NCBI RefSeq assembly: GCF_003286085.1
Contig: NW_020825288.1
Coordinates: 17,732,001 to 17,796,000 of the forward strand
DNA from: Drosophila persimilis
Taxonomy: Eukaryota > Arthropoda > Insecta > Diptera > Drosophilidae
Direction of reading: 5' to 3'
Length of the DNA stretch: 64,000 nt
Shown here: positions 46,243 to 59,501 of the stretch, in pieces
Numbering within the stretch: the first letter of the stretch is position 1
How the letters are laid out: every line of letters begins with the position of its first letter
The notes under the pieces: generated by a model
What the model saw: the letters and a program-made list of their open reading frames with translations, nothing else
Told to the model about the DNA's origin: nothing
Databases searched by the model: none
Position numbers and translations under genes: made by a program

Positions 46243-49200
46243 CTGGTGAACAAGAGTAGGAGAACGGTTCGCTTTATATTAGGTGAAGTTGTAAGTATTC
46301 TGCCCCTTCCTTATGACCCCATAAAGTGGTAATACCTATGAATACTGTGTATCTACAATGCGGATGCTTGGTTATTGTGCGATACGATACCTAGGCAGCA
46401 ATGCAGTCTAGAGGACCAACAACCTCCAACTGTCGCCTGACCGTTTTTATTTAATATTTCTTGGTTTTTTCTGGTCATATTTTGTTCACTACTCCCCTAC
46501 CTCTTCCATCGGATGCTGCCAAATGATATTGCCTGGTGCCTTATGGATAGACCCTGAGGGGGGTGCTTATGAAACATATTTGTGCCGCCCATACGAAACG
46601 ATAGTCAAGCTCCTGCTGCTGCTCCTGTCCAGCTCTGAGGGCGCTGTGGACATAGTTTTGCGCAGCTGTTGGACGCCATAACTCAGCGATTTCCCCATGC
46701 CTCTCCATGTCCCTCACATAAAAGTACAATTGTTCTGGGATGGTGTCTGGATGGGGCATGTTAGTTGGATGTAGGGCAGGCCGGCGTATCGAATGAGTGA
46801 TACTTGTGTTTGCCCTGTTGTGGTGCCCGCTGCCGGGGTGCGTGTGTGGGAGATTTGTGCGCGGGACTTATGCCCAAAATCTGGTTCAACATGTGTACGG
46901 ATGGCAAAGGGGAAAGGCAGTTCTTGGCCATGGCTGGATCGATAAAAGCGTTCAGAAAAGTGAAATGGGGTTCCACTTGCCCATCGGTCAAAAATTAGTT
47001 GGTCTTCCCATTCAACCAATTTGTAATAATGTAATCGGGGACTTACCCATTTCTCTCAATTTCCATTTTCCCAGCGCACTGAATGGAAAGCCCCGAGCAC
47101 CAGTATCTGTTGCATGCTGCCAGCCACTTCCCGCCCTCTAGAGCCCATTAAGCTTTGTTTATGGGCAGCCAAGGTTTGTCACATTTCCCCACTCCCACCA
47201 TCGGTTTCCATGGGCGCTCAAATTGCAATAATGCTGCCTGTTCCAAAGACCGAAAAGAAAATGTTACGAATGACACGGCCATTGGGCCCGGCTGAAAATG
47301 GGCCGGTCCCAGACGATTTGTATCGTAAGTAAAGTGTCAATAAGATCAATTTGGGGAGCAGACCATACGGTTGGTCCTTTAAAAGGGAACCAACCATCAA
47401 GCTTCGAGAAAATTTGTTTAAGCTGGAAGCCAACAGTCCAATGAAATACGGGGAGTAAGTTAAATTAAATAAAATCTGGCTTTGGCCGGGCACAAAAGGA
47501 AACTAAAGAACATTGTCAGTAGGAACCTGAGATTCGGGTTGCTACCGCTTTCTCCGGATGCTCCTCCCTTACCCTCTTACCCTTGCGCCGACTTTACGGA
47601 CAAGCTGGGGTCTGACCGAGGACAATGCTTTTATTTGTGTTTTTGTTCCCTTTTTCGGGCGCTTTTCTTACGAAAAACATTTCAACTTACAAATGCGAAA
47701 CAAATTTCAAACAAAAGCGCAAAACTTTGCTGTTCCCCTGCTGGAGTCAGGGTAAATACATTTTTAGCTGATTTCTTTTGTGTTTCGCTTTGCATGCCCG
47801 CTGGCCCGCTGGCGGTGGTGGCAAGGGGAGAGCCGGCGGGCAAAAGAGTCCTCATAAAACTAAACTAAAACACAAATAGCCGAGGAGGCTGATGACGAGC
47901 AAAGTTGGCGGGAAAATGACTTGGTAAATGAGTTGAAACTTATTTAATTTGTTGTAAGTTTAAGTTTGGATAGCGAGAGGGGTTCTGGCTCTGCCACGCT
48001 AATGATTCGGCAGCTCCCCAAATAGAGTGAATGACAAACCAAAGTCCAGCTGAAAAAGAGTCTGAAAAAATCATCCCACACAATCGAAGATGAAGTGGCT
48101 ATGGCTAACTATTGTTTGACCAGGCCCCCACCCACCCAACTGTTACAACATAAGCTTTGGTATGAGCTGGGGCCACTGAGGCAAATATTTGCACGCTTTT
48201 CCGCGGTGGTGAACTAAGGCAAACAGTTATCGCAAAGCGCCGCAAGCGGTGAAGGTGGTCGGAAAATGGAGGAATATCGGGGGAACATCGGGGGATTTAT
48301 GAATGGACTGATCCCTGTGCAAGCCCGTGTGTTTGTGTGTGTAATGTAATCCTTTGTGGCGGTTGTTGTTGTTGCACGGCATCGATTTCAATTTTGGCTT
48401 CGGCTCTGCCGTTTCCTTGCATGCAATTTGAGGCGCAGCATCTTTAGTCAATTAGATACATTTATCTTTAAACTGTTTGCCCACTAAATGAGCCAATGAC
48501 AGGATAAAAAGGATAAAAGGGTTCGGGGCTTTTTGTTTGGTTAGCCGAATGCTTTAAGTGGATTTTCCCGATGAATAATATTTAGTATGTAGTATTTTTA
48601 GACGTAGACATATTTATATCGCTGCTACATCAGATTTAAATACGATTTAAATCAAACGAAACCCCAAGAACACAGTGAATTAAAATTTGTATTATCATGG
48701 AAAATATGAAAATAAAATAGAGTATTTAAATACCATTGAAGCCGTGAAAATCAACTTTTCTAGTTGTAATACAAAAATATACTAAAAATAAAATTTAGTA
48801 TAGTTTGCACTATTTATTTAATTCAAAATTCATTAAATACATAAACATACATATGTATGTATAATTCTGGGGTTTCGGCAGATTAAGAAGAATATGTAAT
48901 CAAATATTCGGCAACAGACCTCACTGAGAAAGAGAACCGACACTTCTTCGTTTTTGGATAGCTTTAAATTCAATTTGTTTTGTGCTTTGCAACGCTTTGA
49001 AAGTATTTGGCAAACAAAATAAACATCAGCATAAATCCCAAACCAATCAAAAGTGAAATATCAAATACCTGTCACCAAATCACATCACATCCCCATCCGT
49101 TCACCTCCCCATCCGTTCACCTCCCCTACCTTATATACCTACGAACCCAGAAATAACACGAACACAAGCCAAATGATTTGTGTCAATAAAAAGGGCGCGC

Positions 49201-52200
49201 GGTAATAAAATGCAAATATGAGAAAAGCAAAAATCATTGAGCGGAGACTCGAAAACTCCTGTGATTATAAAATAAGCCAACCCAACCCGATTCGCTGCTG
49301 CCACGCTCCCTTGCTCTGTATTTTGCTCCACAAACCATCAACAATAACAATTTTCATAGCAAATCTCTGAATTGAGAACGGCCCAAATGTGTGTCTGGCC
49401 CCTGGCATATGCCAGTCACAGACACTTATAGCAGCGATGGAAGGAGTATCAGTGTTGAAGTAATCGGCCAAGTTAAATACATATATAAACGATATGAGGC
49501 CAGTTTTTGTTTGGAGCCCAGCACCAAACACAATTACGATATTTTCGATCTGCGATGTCGGATAATCGATCATTTAAAGCGTTTCCTGACCCTTGGAACA
49601 TCTTTAAACTTTCCTCTAATTGGCCGCACTGCGCCGGCTGTTTTGCCCATGTTTTGTACAGTATGTTTATGTGCTTTGGCTGCGTGGGTGTACGAGCAAC
49701 CCGCGGCGCTTGTTGACACGTTGTCACCTCTGCTGTCATCCAAATTTATGGGGAGCAGTGCGATGGGGGCGGGGGGCCGGTAGTCCGCTGGGGCTCTTCT
49801 TTTTGCCAGCTGACAGCAGTTTTTGACTTTTAGCACGTCTGCATGTAAATACATATCATTTTCATTTGCATTTCTCGCGTCCCTCTCACATATGTATGTA
49901 TGTATGTATGTCCTATTTGCATGGTCATGCATATGTTTATTCATATGGATATCTGCGGGTATCTGTGGCCCTCACGAGATGTATTTGGGTTGATCCCTAT
50001 GGCACTGCCGAAAAGCAGGGTACTAAAGTGTGTATAGGACGCCACTATCAACCGTACATTTCCCTTCAAACCGCCTTGGAGGTATATCTTTCGAAAGGAT
50101 TTACTGGAATTTCTGGCTACATCCAGAACATATTGCAAGGCGATTAGACATATTTCCGAGTATTTCCATGAATGAATTGAATGCAATGAAATTGAATCAT
50201 CATTCCATTCAACTTTGTTGTTAAGGAAAACCAAAAAGTCGACCAATCATTAAAAGATTTTAAGTAAAAAAAACATTTTTGGATGTCCAGCTGTTGCTGC
50301 TGGTTGTAACCGATGTTGTTAGCTGGCTGGTTTTGTTTCGGCCGGGTCGTTATTTCTGTTTACCCGTGTGGTCAAATATGTGTGTTGCCAGCATGCAAAA
50401 AAATGTTGCTATGGAAAAATCTCCTATGGGATTCTAGATGCACTTCTTCCTTAATTGAATGAAAATATTGTAGTGGACGCAAAGAGGGATTTAGGTTATG
50501 TGTGAGTTGTAATTTATTCGTGGGCTGGCGTGAATACTGAATTAATGTAGCATGGAATTCATACAATAGCTGAAAGAGATTTATGAATTTATTTACCTAT
50601 TATTCATAGTGTAAGTGAGAGGTGCACTTTGGTTCAAGATACTCATGAATTTTTCAGTCTTAAGTCGTCCCAAATCTATCGAATGCTTTCACAGTCAATA
50701 AAACTTAAAAAATCTATAATTTCCGTATAGAATTTGAAATTTGACATAAAGTAACATTTATGGTGTGCATTTGTGTTGTTATGATTTCTTTAAAAGTTGC
50801 ACTGTCGCCCTGTCGTTTGAAAAAGAATTTCCCTTCTCTACCTACTTACTTTAGACATAGCAGTACCACCTGAATCCGATCCCTTTAACTGCGTTTTCAT
50901 GAGCTAAAAGTGCTGGCCCCAGATAAAGACCACAAAGAAAAGTACGAGCATATGGCGGCTAGGCAAGGTCTGTTGGCACTGCCAGAGCCTGGAAGTTATT
51001 AACATGCATATGATAGACACTTCCGCACAACTTGCCGAGCAGCCGGAAGGAGCCGAGGAGCCGAGGCGGGCTAAGAAACTCAAAGAGGAACATGCGGCGA
51101 CTACGTGCAGACCAACGCCAACACACTCGAGCCATACGTGATAGTTGTGGCCTAGACCGAAAAATAGGAAAGTGCGGTGAGGGAGAGGGGCCTGTGTTCT
51201 GGCTGTTGTTAACTTGCTCCATCCGGCTGACGGGTTCATCATCTCCATGATGAGTAAACTGAATAGAGTCAATAGCCGCAAGGCGAAGATCTGCCAGCCA
51301 TGCATAAAGTAAACTATTTAATGGGCTTTCGATTTCTATCGTTGTGCCATAAACGCGTTTGCCTCGACATCCCCCAACTCGGGTCGAGGAGCTTGAACGG
51401 AAATCGAAAGCTGCTCGTCGGGGCTGCCACAGGAGGGGGGTGGCTGGGCAGCTGGATGGCTGGGTCGATTAGGGGTTGCTGCTTTCTTATCATCCTCTTC
51501 GAAACCATTTTCCTTACGCAATTTGCCTAGACAGGAGGCATCTTCATTTTCAGTTTTCACTCTGCCTCTTGTCGCCTCCTCTGACTTTTGATTCCGTTTC
51601 AAGTTCTCAGTATTCGTATTCACAAAGATTAATCCACACAGGATTCTGAAGTGGGCAGCGACAGCGGCAGCTGGTCTGGTAATAATGCAAATGGCTTTGG
51701 CTTCCGTGTGACCCACAAGCAGATCCTTATTTGGCTCGGTTATGGCTCTGACCTTAACTTTTCCTTTGTCGCTGACACTTCTATATTTAGTGTCACACCG
51801 AAGCACATTTTCCCCGATTTTCTTTTGATGTCGGTCAGTGCGAACGAAACCAATCAAAGGCCCAAGGAAAATGAGTGCATTGCAGACATTGCTATTTCGT
51901 TCACCTCAGACTCAGTCCAAGAGATTTATTTGGCTCATTTGCATTTGAAAAAGGTTTCCGTTCCAGTGTGTGTGCGTAAATATTACCTTCTATTGATATC
52001 AAATCTACTTATGCAGTCTGGATTGAAAGCGATTGATAGAAATCTCTGTTCATTCACGATGAATGAGTCGCTGTTCGAGTCGCTGCAATTTAATTTAAAT
52101 ATTTTTGCAAGGGCTTCCGAATAAATGGAAACTAAATGAGAAAACCTCAGGCAACAGGCTGGAGCCAACTCTGTTCAATGAGATGCCATAATAAGATGTG

Positions 52201-55200
52201 ATAATATTTGAACAATTTTGCATTCCAATGATTCTGAGCCAGCGGTACTTCCGTATGTAAATCTACCATGAGAAATCTTTGAGATCTAGAAGGATTGGCG
52301 GACACTCACTCACTCACTCACTCAAATTATATCTTCGTGGCATTCGTATTCACTCTATTCATTTTGCGCATTGTTCATTCGAATAGCGGTGTATTTCCAT
52401 TCATGCAGACCTCTAGTAGTCCTCTGCAGTCCTTGCATTGCAGTGCAACAATTGCATTTCAACGTTCCAATATATACATATTATGTCTCATATATGCGGA
52501 GTTAATTGCTATCATCTACCTTTTATCAGTAATACAATGGAGTGAAAAATTTAATTGAATGTTCTCTGGCTTTGAAGTGTTCACAGCATTGATATTTTCT
52601 CATCTCATTGGTGTCTCTCGTATACTCTCCATCGGAAACTTGGCCCCATATCAAGATTCACCGAATTTTTATCCATATTCCCCAAAATTATTCATAACTC
52701 GGCAGAGCCACGATTTGTGTCGTTCTGACTAAGCAAACCTTCGGCACTTCGTTCAGCTTCGCGCCGGGCCCGCGCCATTGACAGCTGTCGGCTTAGCAGG
52801 GCAGAAACAGTAACAAAGGCACCAACAAATTCTCAAACTATATACATACATACGTACACATATGTATGTAAGTGGAGTGGTCTATGTGTCTCCTATATTC
52901 TTTGTCCTTGTCTGAGTCTCAAAGCAAATATGTATGTATAAACTCTTGTTTGAGCAAAAATCGCCTGGTACTTTGACGAGCTCTAGCAGAAGAGCAGCGG
53001 ACACGAAATTCAATTAAATTTCCGACAAGTTTTATGTAAACACATTTTTTATTTTAATAGATTCCCCGCATTGAATATTTAATATGTATTTTTTGCCTTG
53101 GCCCACACAAATCGGCAAACAGTTGCCATTCCTCGTCGGATCAGACCCGCAGGGTCGACGGCAAATGCTCACAGAAAATCCCCAACAGACCCAGAGGTGC
53201 CCCACCGCCTCGGGGTTCCCCTTTATTTTTACACTTCAGCAAATTTGAGGACCATAGTCAGAAAAAAAAAGGGAAATAGAGGTGGAGACAGAGGCTGATG
53301 GAGATGGAGATGGAGAGAAATAACACAAACTTGCATAAAAGGAAAGCAGAGAAGATCGAATTTTTTAATGCTCTTTATGAGCTGATTTTGAGGGTAACTC
53401 TTTTTATTGGATTTGGTATAAAGCGTTCAAAAATAGCAGACTTCTTAAAAGTATTGTTAAGTACTATTGAAAAACATTATCCTTTTTGAATCAATTTAAA
53501 AAATTTAAGAAACTACTATGGTGGGCATGTACGTGTACATTGAATTTCAATGACTGCACCATCAAGTGGCACAAAGAACCGAAGGGCACCTCAGTATAAC
53601 ACGCCACACGTACTGCATCCATGCAGAAAATATAGAAGTTAGAATAATGATTAGTATTCATTTGTACAATAAGTAATGCGGAAAATCGATTTATGTACTT
53701 GTGTATATGTTTTTGGACCACAGCGATTTCTTAGAGTTCTCATAGGGGCCTAGTTCAGGCCTACTTCATTTTTTATTAACACTGTTATAATTGTTGTGGC
53801 TCTTGCTGTCTCGTCAAGTGCTATTGGCCTCACTCCTCGTCCCGTCCTTGCCCTTGCCCTTTCAACTAAAACCCCTGTCGTGCACCACGTATATCCACCG
53901 CCCCTATTTTTTGTATGTTTACACAGCTTTATTTCTGTATTGTTAACGCTTCGCTGAACCTGAACAGGAGTGGACAGGGCACAGGGCACAGGGCACAGGG
54001 AGTGGGCGACGTGTCCTCGCTTCCTTCCTTCCTGCTTTCATTTTTGCCACAACTTTTGCTCCTGCTATTGACAGTGCTCTAATGTGGCAAATAAAGTGGC
54101 GACTGCTTCGATTTCCCCTAGCCCCCCCATCCACCACTCATTCAGTATCGTCATTAAGTTGAGCGCTCTATTCTCCGCATTCATTAAACTCCTAACTCTC
54201 TCTGGAAGCTTACGTAAATTGCTTTGCTTCCGTTGCGTCATTACACGACGCTTTAACGTTTCATTATACTCATTGTTTGTCTATTACGAGACTTTTCTTA
54301 TGGTTTCCATCGCTCTCTCTATCTCTTCGCCTTCGTCTTCGTCTTCGTCTTCTTCTGTTTCGTTCTTCTTGTTTGTGTTCTGGGCACTGCTCCTGCTGCT
54401 GTTATTCTTGGGTCCTGACTGGAGTGTGTTTGCTTTCCAGGCAAAAGTTTTCAAATAGATTACAAAGCACTTGTAATACCTTTCTTTTCTGCTGTTGCTG
54501 TGCATCGCTAAGTTATTGCAACTTTTCGTAAATAGCTCTTCATGCTCCCAAAACTTATTGATGAGCTCATTTCACCATTTTGCCTGCAGTTTCAATTGCC
54601 CGAGGCCCGTGGAGTTGGGGCTAAACAAATACAGTGGTGACAGTCGGAGCGTATCCTGGGTGTAGGTGTAGATCTATACTGTTTATAATACGGTTTGCTG
54701 AAACTCTGAGAGGCCTAAAAAAGTAAACTTAAACTGCTTCAACTGCTCAAAAGATGAGCTCAATTTGTCGGGGTCGTCAAACTGTTCTCAATCAAATTAT
54801 GATGAAACTTTGCAAAACAAACTCTAAGAAAAAGGAAAAAAAGGAAAAGGAAAAGGGAAAAAAGGGTAAGTGCCGCCCAATCCCATATCACTTTCAAGGT
54901 CATTAGCCGTGCAATCAATATGGGGCGACCTGTCACCAGAGAGTCAGAGAGCCAGAGACCCAGAGAGCCAGCGGCTGCCGGCAGTTTATGTTATTTAGTG
55001 TATTTCCCTACCAATTTGAGCACAAAACCGCAACAACACGACATATTACAAACTTTCCTCTTTATGAACATAAAAGGTTTCGCTCGTTTGCCCCAGCATA
55101 CTCGTGCTGGAGGTATTTTGATCGTCCTCCCTGGGCATAATAAAATACAAAAAATTACAAGATGTCGGCGCCGGCAAATTGGGAATGTGAGCAATGCATG

Positions 55201-57893
55201 GGCCTGACACACATATTTCATCTTTATGGGTTTGTTTTCGGTCGCACACAATCGTGTTTCTGGGACATTTATGAGAGAGAGCAGAGCCTCTCTCGACATT
55301 GATAAGTACGAGTATTTCAGATGCAGATGTTGCCATAGTGCCTCAAGCAGAGCATTTTATACATTTTTTGTTCTACAGTTAATCAATTGGGAACATATAA
55401 GATAAGGTATATCCGTATATAGCATGGAATATAATAATGAATAGCATGATTTCTAGCATAGTTATGGGGTCCAAAACTTGACAGATGGTGGTCCAGTTTG
55501 TATGAATTGTACTTATTTATGAATAGCGCCATATGAAAACGAGGAGAGAACAAAACTCTGACTTGTTTGGCTTGACTTTTCGACAACTGGGCAACCGCAG
55601 CAGAGTCATAATGGGTCGGGACGGGCCGTAAAGTCAGCCGCAAAATGCTTTTGAGCTATTCTAGAAGCTTTGCTCTGCTGACAAGTGCAACTGGGTCTGG
55701 CAGTGCACTGCCAAATTTAATATACTCGTACTTTCAAGCGTCATTTTCATGGCAAGAAAACTTTTCGCATAATTTTCACAATGAGCACACATGCCAAAGA
55801 CAGCTTCTGTTTGGCGGAGAGATTTGGGGGATGCGGGGGAAAAGCTGAACCATCTTTTCATTCAAGTTCAGCAACTTTTTGCAACTGTTCTGACTTGACT
55901 GTAATAGAATGTCTGAGTCCAAAGGACGCCTTCGGAAATGGTAAAAATAGTCTCGTAACATTTCTCCGCAAAGTAGCAAAAGTTTGCCTCTCAATGTCAA
56001 TTATATTGAGATTTATGCATAATTTGAATTGGCTCTGCTGTCACGCGTCTAGTGCTGGTGCTGGCCTCGCTTCATTTCGCTTCTGACATTATAAATTCAA
56101 AGCCAGTATCTAAAAGTAGGTAAACGTCCCTGGGAATGGCGACATTTGGCTAATCGCTTAGACCTTCGGCTTTACTTACGCAGCGAAAATATTTATATCG
56201 CAAATAAGTTACTAAAATAGATACATTATTCTTAGATACATACATCGATCGATCGACCGTGAGATCGATACAGTGTTGTTCAAAGGCTCTCTTAACGTTT
56301 TTCTCTCAAAAAACTCTTGGATTGTGGCCAGAAGACCTATGCCCTCTAAGATTTGATGACTGTACTCACAATACAAAACGAGTATACCATAGTATAGTTA
56401 CATACATTCAAAGTACACGTATTAATTTCAATATTTAGCACTTATTGGGCAAGGTTCGAATTAGCAAAGCCAATTTCTTCCCTCAGTACACACACACACA
56501 TGAAAAATGCTGACCAAAAGATACATATATGTTAAATGAAAATCAGTGTTAATACATACGGCACTCTAAATGAAGCTCTGCTCTGACCCTGGCAGAGCCA
56601 TAACATAACCCTCACAATTTCCCACACCCAACCTCGTAAAGGGGAGTAGGGGACAGTTGTTGCAGCTATGGTTGAAATACTTTTATACTTTTATGTTGTT
56701 TGTGCAACACTTTTAATGAAAGGCCAAAAACGGGAAAAGTAAAAAATCATCAATGTGTATAACGAGAGTGAGGGGGCTTGAAGGCGTGTGCCAATTAATT
56801 TAAATAAAATTTTCAGTGGCTTCTGCTACACTCAACTGTTTAAAAGAGCTGAACATAACACTACACTACACCGAAATCAAAAATCATACAAATATACCTG
56901 TATACCATGCACTCCCGCCCAGAGGCGAGATTGTTTGCGCTGTGGCTCGTATGACATAAAAATATGTACATACATAGCTTCTCACAGCCGGATATTTTAA
57001 CCAACAACTCATGTATTTTGATGTACGATGCATGCTCCAAACTATTCAATCTTAAATCGATAAAAAAATTTCTTAACGCTCTGTGGAAACCTTTCAAAAT
57101 TATTTAAAGGTTCTGCAAAATTTAAATAGCTTCCATAGCACCAAGCAGTTTCGTAAAATGTTTTACAAATATTTTCCCACTGGAGACTAAGAACAAAATA
57201 AAAAAGTCGGTGTCCTGCGCTGGACGGCCACGGCCGTTTCCAAGTGACAGGATATTAAATGATAGCCAGCGACAACAGGAACGAAGACAGCAATAAAGCG
57301 CTGAAGAAAATGTATGGGGCGCACAATTTTGCTGTGGGGAAGCAAGGCGTATCAAAACAGATGCAAATCATCTGCTGGGAGGAGTTGCCAGGACTTGGCA
57401 ATTTAACGCCACTAATCGAGTGACATGATGGCAATAATTCCAATTTGGGGCAAGTCACGTCGTGTGGCGGTCGCGCCCGTTAAATATGTATAAGCGAGCG
57501 CTGCGCTTCTGTCTGCGGCATTATACGAGTATGTATACGAGTCGCGGAGGCTAAGGCTAAGCAGCCCAGACGTGCCTGGCATGTTGTTCGAGTCTAATGT
57601 TATAATTTTTGGTTGCTTTGCTGTCCATAATTATTTATAACTGACGTGCCAAACAGTTGGAGTGCCGGTGGCAATGGAGCAATGGTATATTCTTAGGCCA
57701 CATTACGCATACGCCGCGCTGTCAAAGGGCAAGAACGTGCAGCAGTCTTAGAGGAATGTGTGAGGACTCTTGCAAGGTCGCCCCGCTTGTTGACAGTCAA
57801 CCTGAAGTAGGAGGACAGCTGCGAGCTTGCCAAGCAGAACGTAGAAAACGAGATACAAATGAGATATGATGTTTCATTTGAATTTGTCCAGCG

Positions 57894-57894
<1 letters not shown>

Positions 57895-57928
<34 letters not shown>
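57895..57928. repeat. (GGGCAT)n hexanucleotide array
   Basis: Five to six perfect gggcat units. Confidence 0.9.
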
Positions 57929-59246
57929 GCCGACCAAAAATGAAACATGACGACAATTCTGAATCGCTTCTGCTCCACAGTTGTTGTTATGCTAACCATT
58001 TGGAAGCCAGAGTCTGACCAAAAGTTGCTTGGAGCCACGGCTCGTTTATCAAATCCCGAAAAGATGGGAGTTGCGGACTCGCTGTCACTGTCAAAGCTTG
58101 ATAAATGGAGCGAACCATGATGAGTCAGTCGGTGTCTGGCTATGCGAAATATTTGCATTGATTTTGAGTTTTGCGGAGAATGAAAATTGCAGCATTACGT
58201 CTGCATAATGACATAAATACTTTTTTAGACAGAACGTGCATTCAAAATCTTTTTCCAGCTGACAGCCGCAATAGGACGGGCCTGCGACAAAGGGTCTCTG
58301 GGACGCCAATGCAGTGCTTCGCCACCACTGGGGCATTCAAAGGAAAGAAAGAAAAGCCACTGCAGAGGCTTTCGCCTTGGTACGCTCTGACTTGCGGCCA
58401 TTTTCACACTCTGCAATGTCAGCGAGGCGGGCACATAAATTACATGCCACTTACTTTGCGCTTTGCCCGACGCACGGCAAATGAACTTGCGGCCACTTAA
58501 AGCGCGCTTTAAGCGGCAATACACGTACAATGGGAAAGCCAGGTCCAGGCCCTTGCCAGCCCGAATGAAATATTAAATTGGCAATCGCCAGCAAGAAGAG
58601 TGACGACTATAAAAAATGCATTTCTTAATCCATTAGCACTACCAGTTAAGCAAAAATAATAAAATACAGCTCCTTTCCGCTGCAGGCGGCAGAGGACTTG
58701 GGGCGGTGTCCTTGCAGCACTCAGACGGGCGCATGCAAACAATCGATGAATGAGAAATGACTGTAAAGTCCCTGCACATCGGCCACATTTCCTTCTCAAG
58801 CTCGCACTTGCAGAGCGACAGACAGACAACAGCAATCTGTCTGTCAGACCGTTTTTCAAAAGTGCATTCCCAACTTCCGCCTGTGCCTCAACCATTGCCT
58901 CATTGGATGCTCTACATATGGATATGGAGTGGATACTGAAATGGTCGCACACGTAAGCGTAATCATTTTATATTAGCTTAATTTAAATAAAAGTATGGTA
59001 TACTTTTATTATCACCTTAATACAAAGAAGTGAATAATTGCTCTCAGTGTGTTGTATTTGAACTAGCATTTCGACAAAAGATTCCTATCTTTAAATTAAT
59101 GCACAGAGATTTTCCTAAAGAACAGAGTAACTATGATTCGTTGCCATTCAAGCAACCTGAGTGTGTCCGTGTTTCCGTAAGTCAGACATTCGGCTAGTCA
59201 GTTGTTTGTGGCCCGGGACTGGCCTGTTTGCTCTGTAACCGGCGGT

Positions 59247-59282
59247 GGCCCAGGCCCAGGCCCAGGCCCAGGCCCAGGCCCA
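59247..59282. repeat. (GGCCCA)n hexanucleotide array
   Basis: Six perfect ggccca units ending at caatgcg. Confidence 0.9.
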
Positions 59283-59357
59283 ATGCGAGTCTCGAGGCGA
59301 CTGCCACAAGGGCAAATACATGTATCTTGAGCATATGTCTGTTTCCATCACACGCCA

Positions 59358-59408
59358 GTGTCCGTGTCCGTGTCCGTGTCCGGGTCCGGGTCCGGGTCTG
59401 TGTCCGGG
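59358..59408. repeat. (GTGTCC/GGGTCC)n hexanucleotide array
   Basis: About eight six-base units that change from gtgtcc to gggtcc along the array. Confidence 0.9.
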
Positions 59409-59462
59409 GCCGTGCCAAGCCTCAATTGTTTTGGCATTGACTGTCAAGGCAATCCAGTGAGA

Positions 59463-59501
59463 GTCTCGGTCTTGGTCTTGGTCTTGGTCTTGGTCTCGGT
59501 T
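59463..59501. repeat. (GGTCTT)n hexanucleotide array
   Basis: About six units of ggtctt flanked by ggtctc units, 55 bp after the previous array. Confidence 0.9.

Noticed and set aside
50904-51305. Minus-strand 133-codon frame starting MHGWQIFALRLLTLFSLL, signal-peptide-like
   Set aside because: Considered as a 5-HT2A N-terminal exon, but no donor in the needed phase, no TM1 motif and poor codon bias downstream; kept out for lack of support.
59148-59460. Frames encoding Gly-Pro, Arg-Pro or Gln-Ala dipeptide repeats
   Set aside because: Every frame and strand is open because of hexanucleotide arrays; these are repeat artefacts, not proteins.
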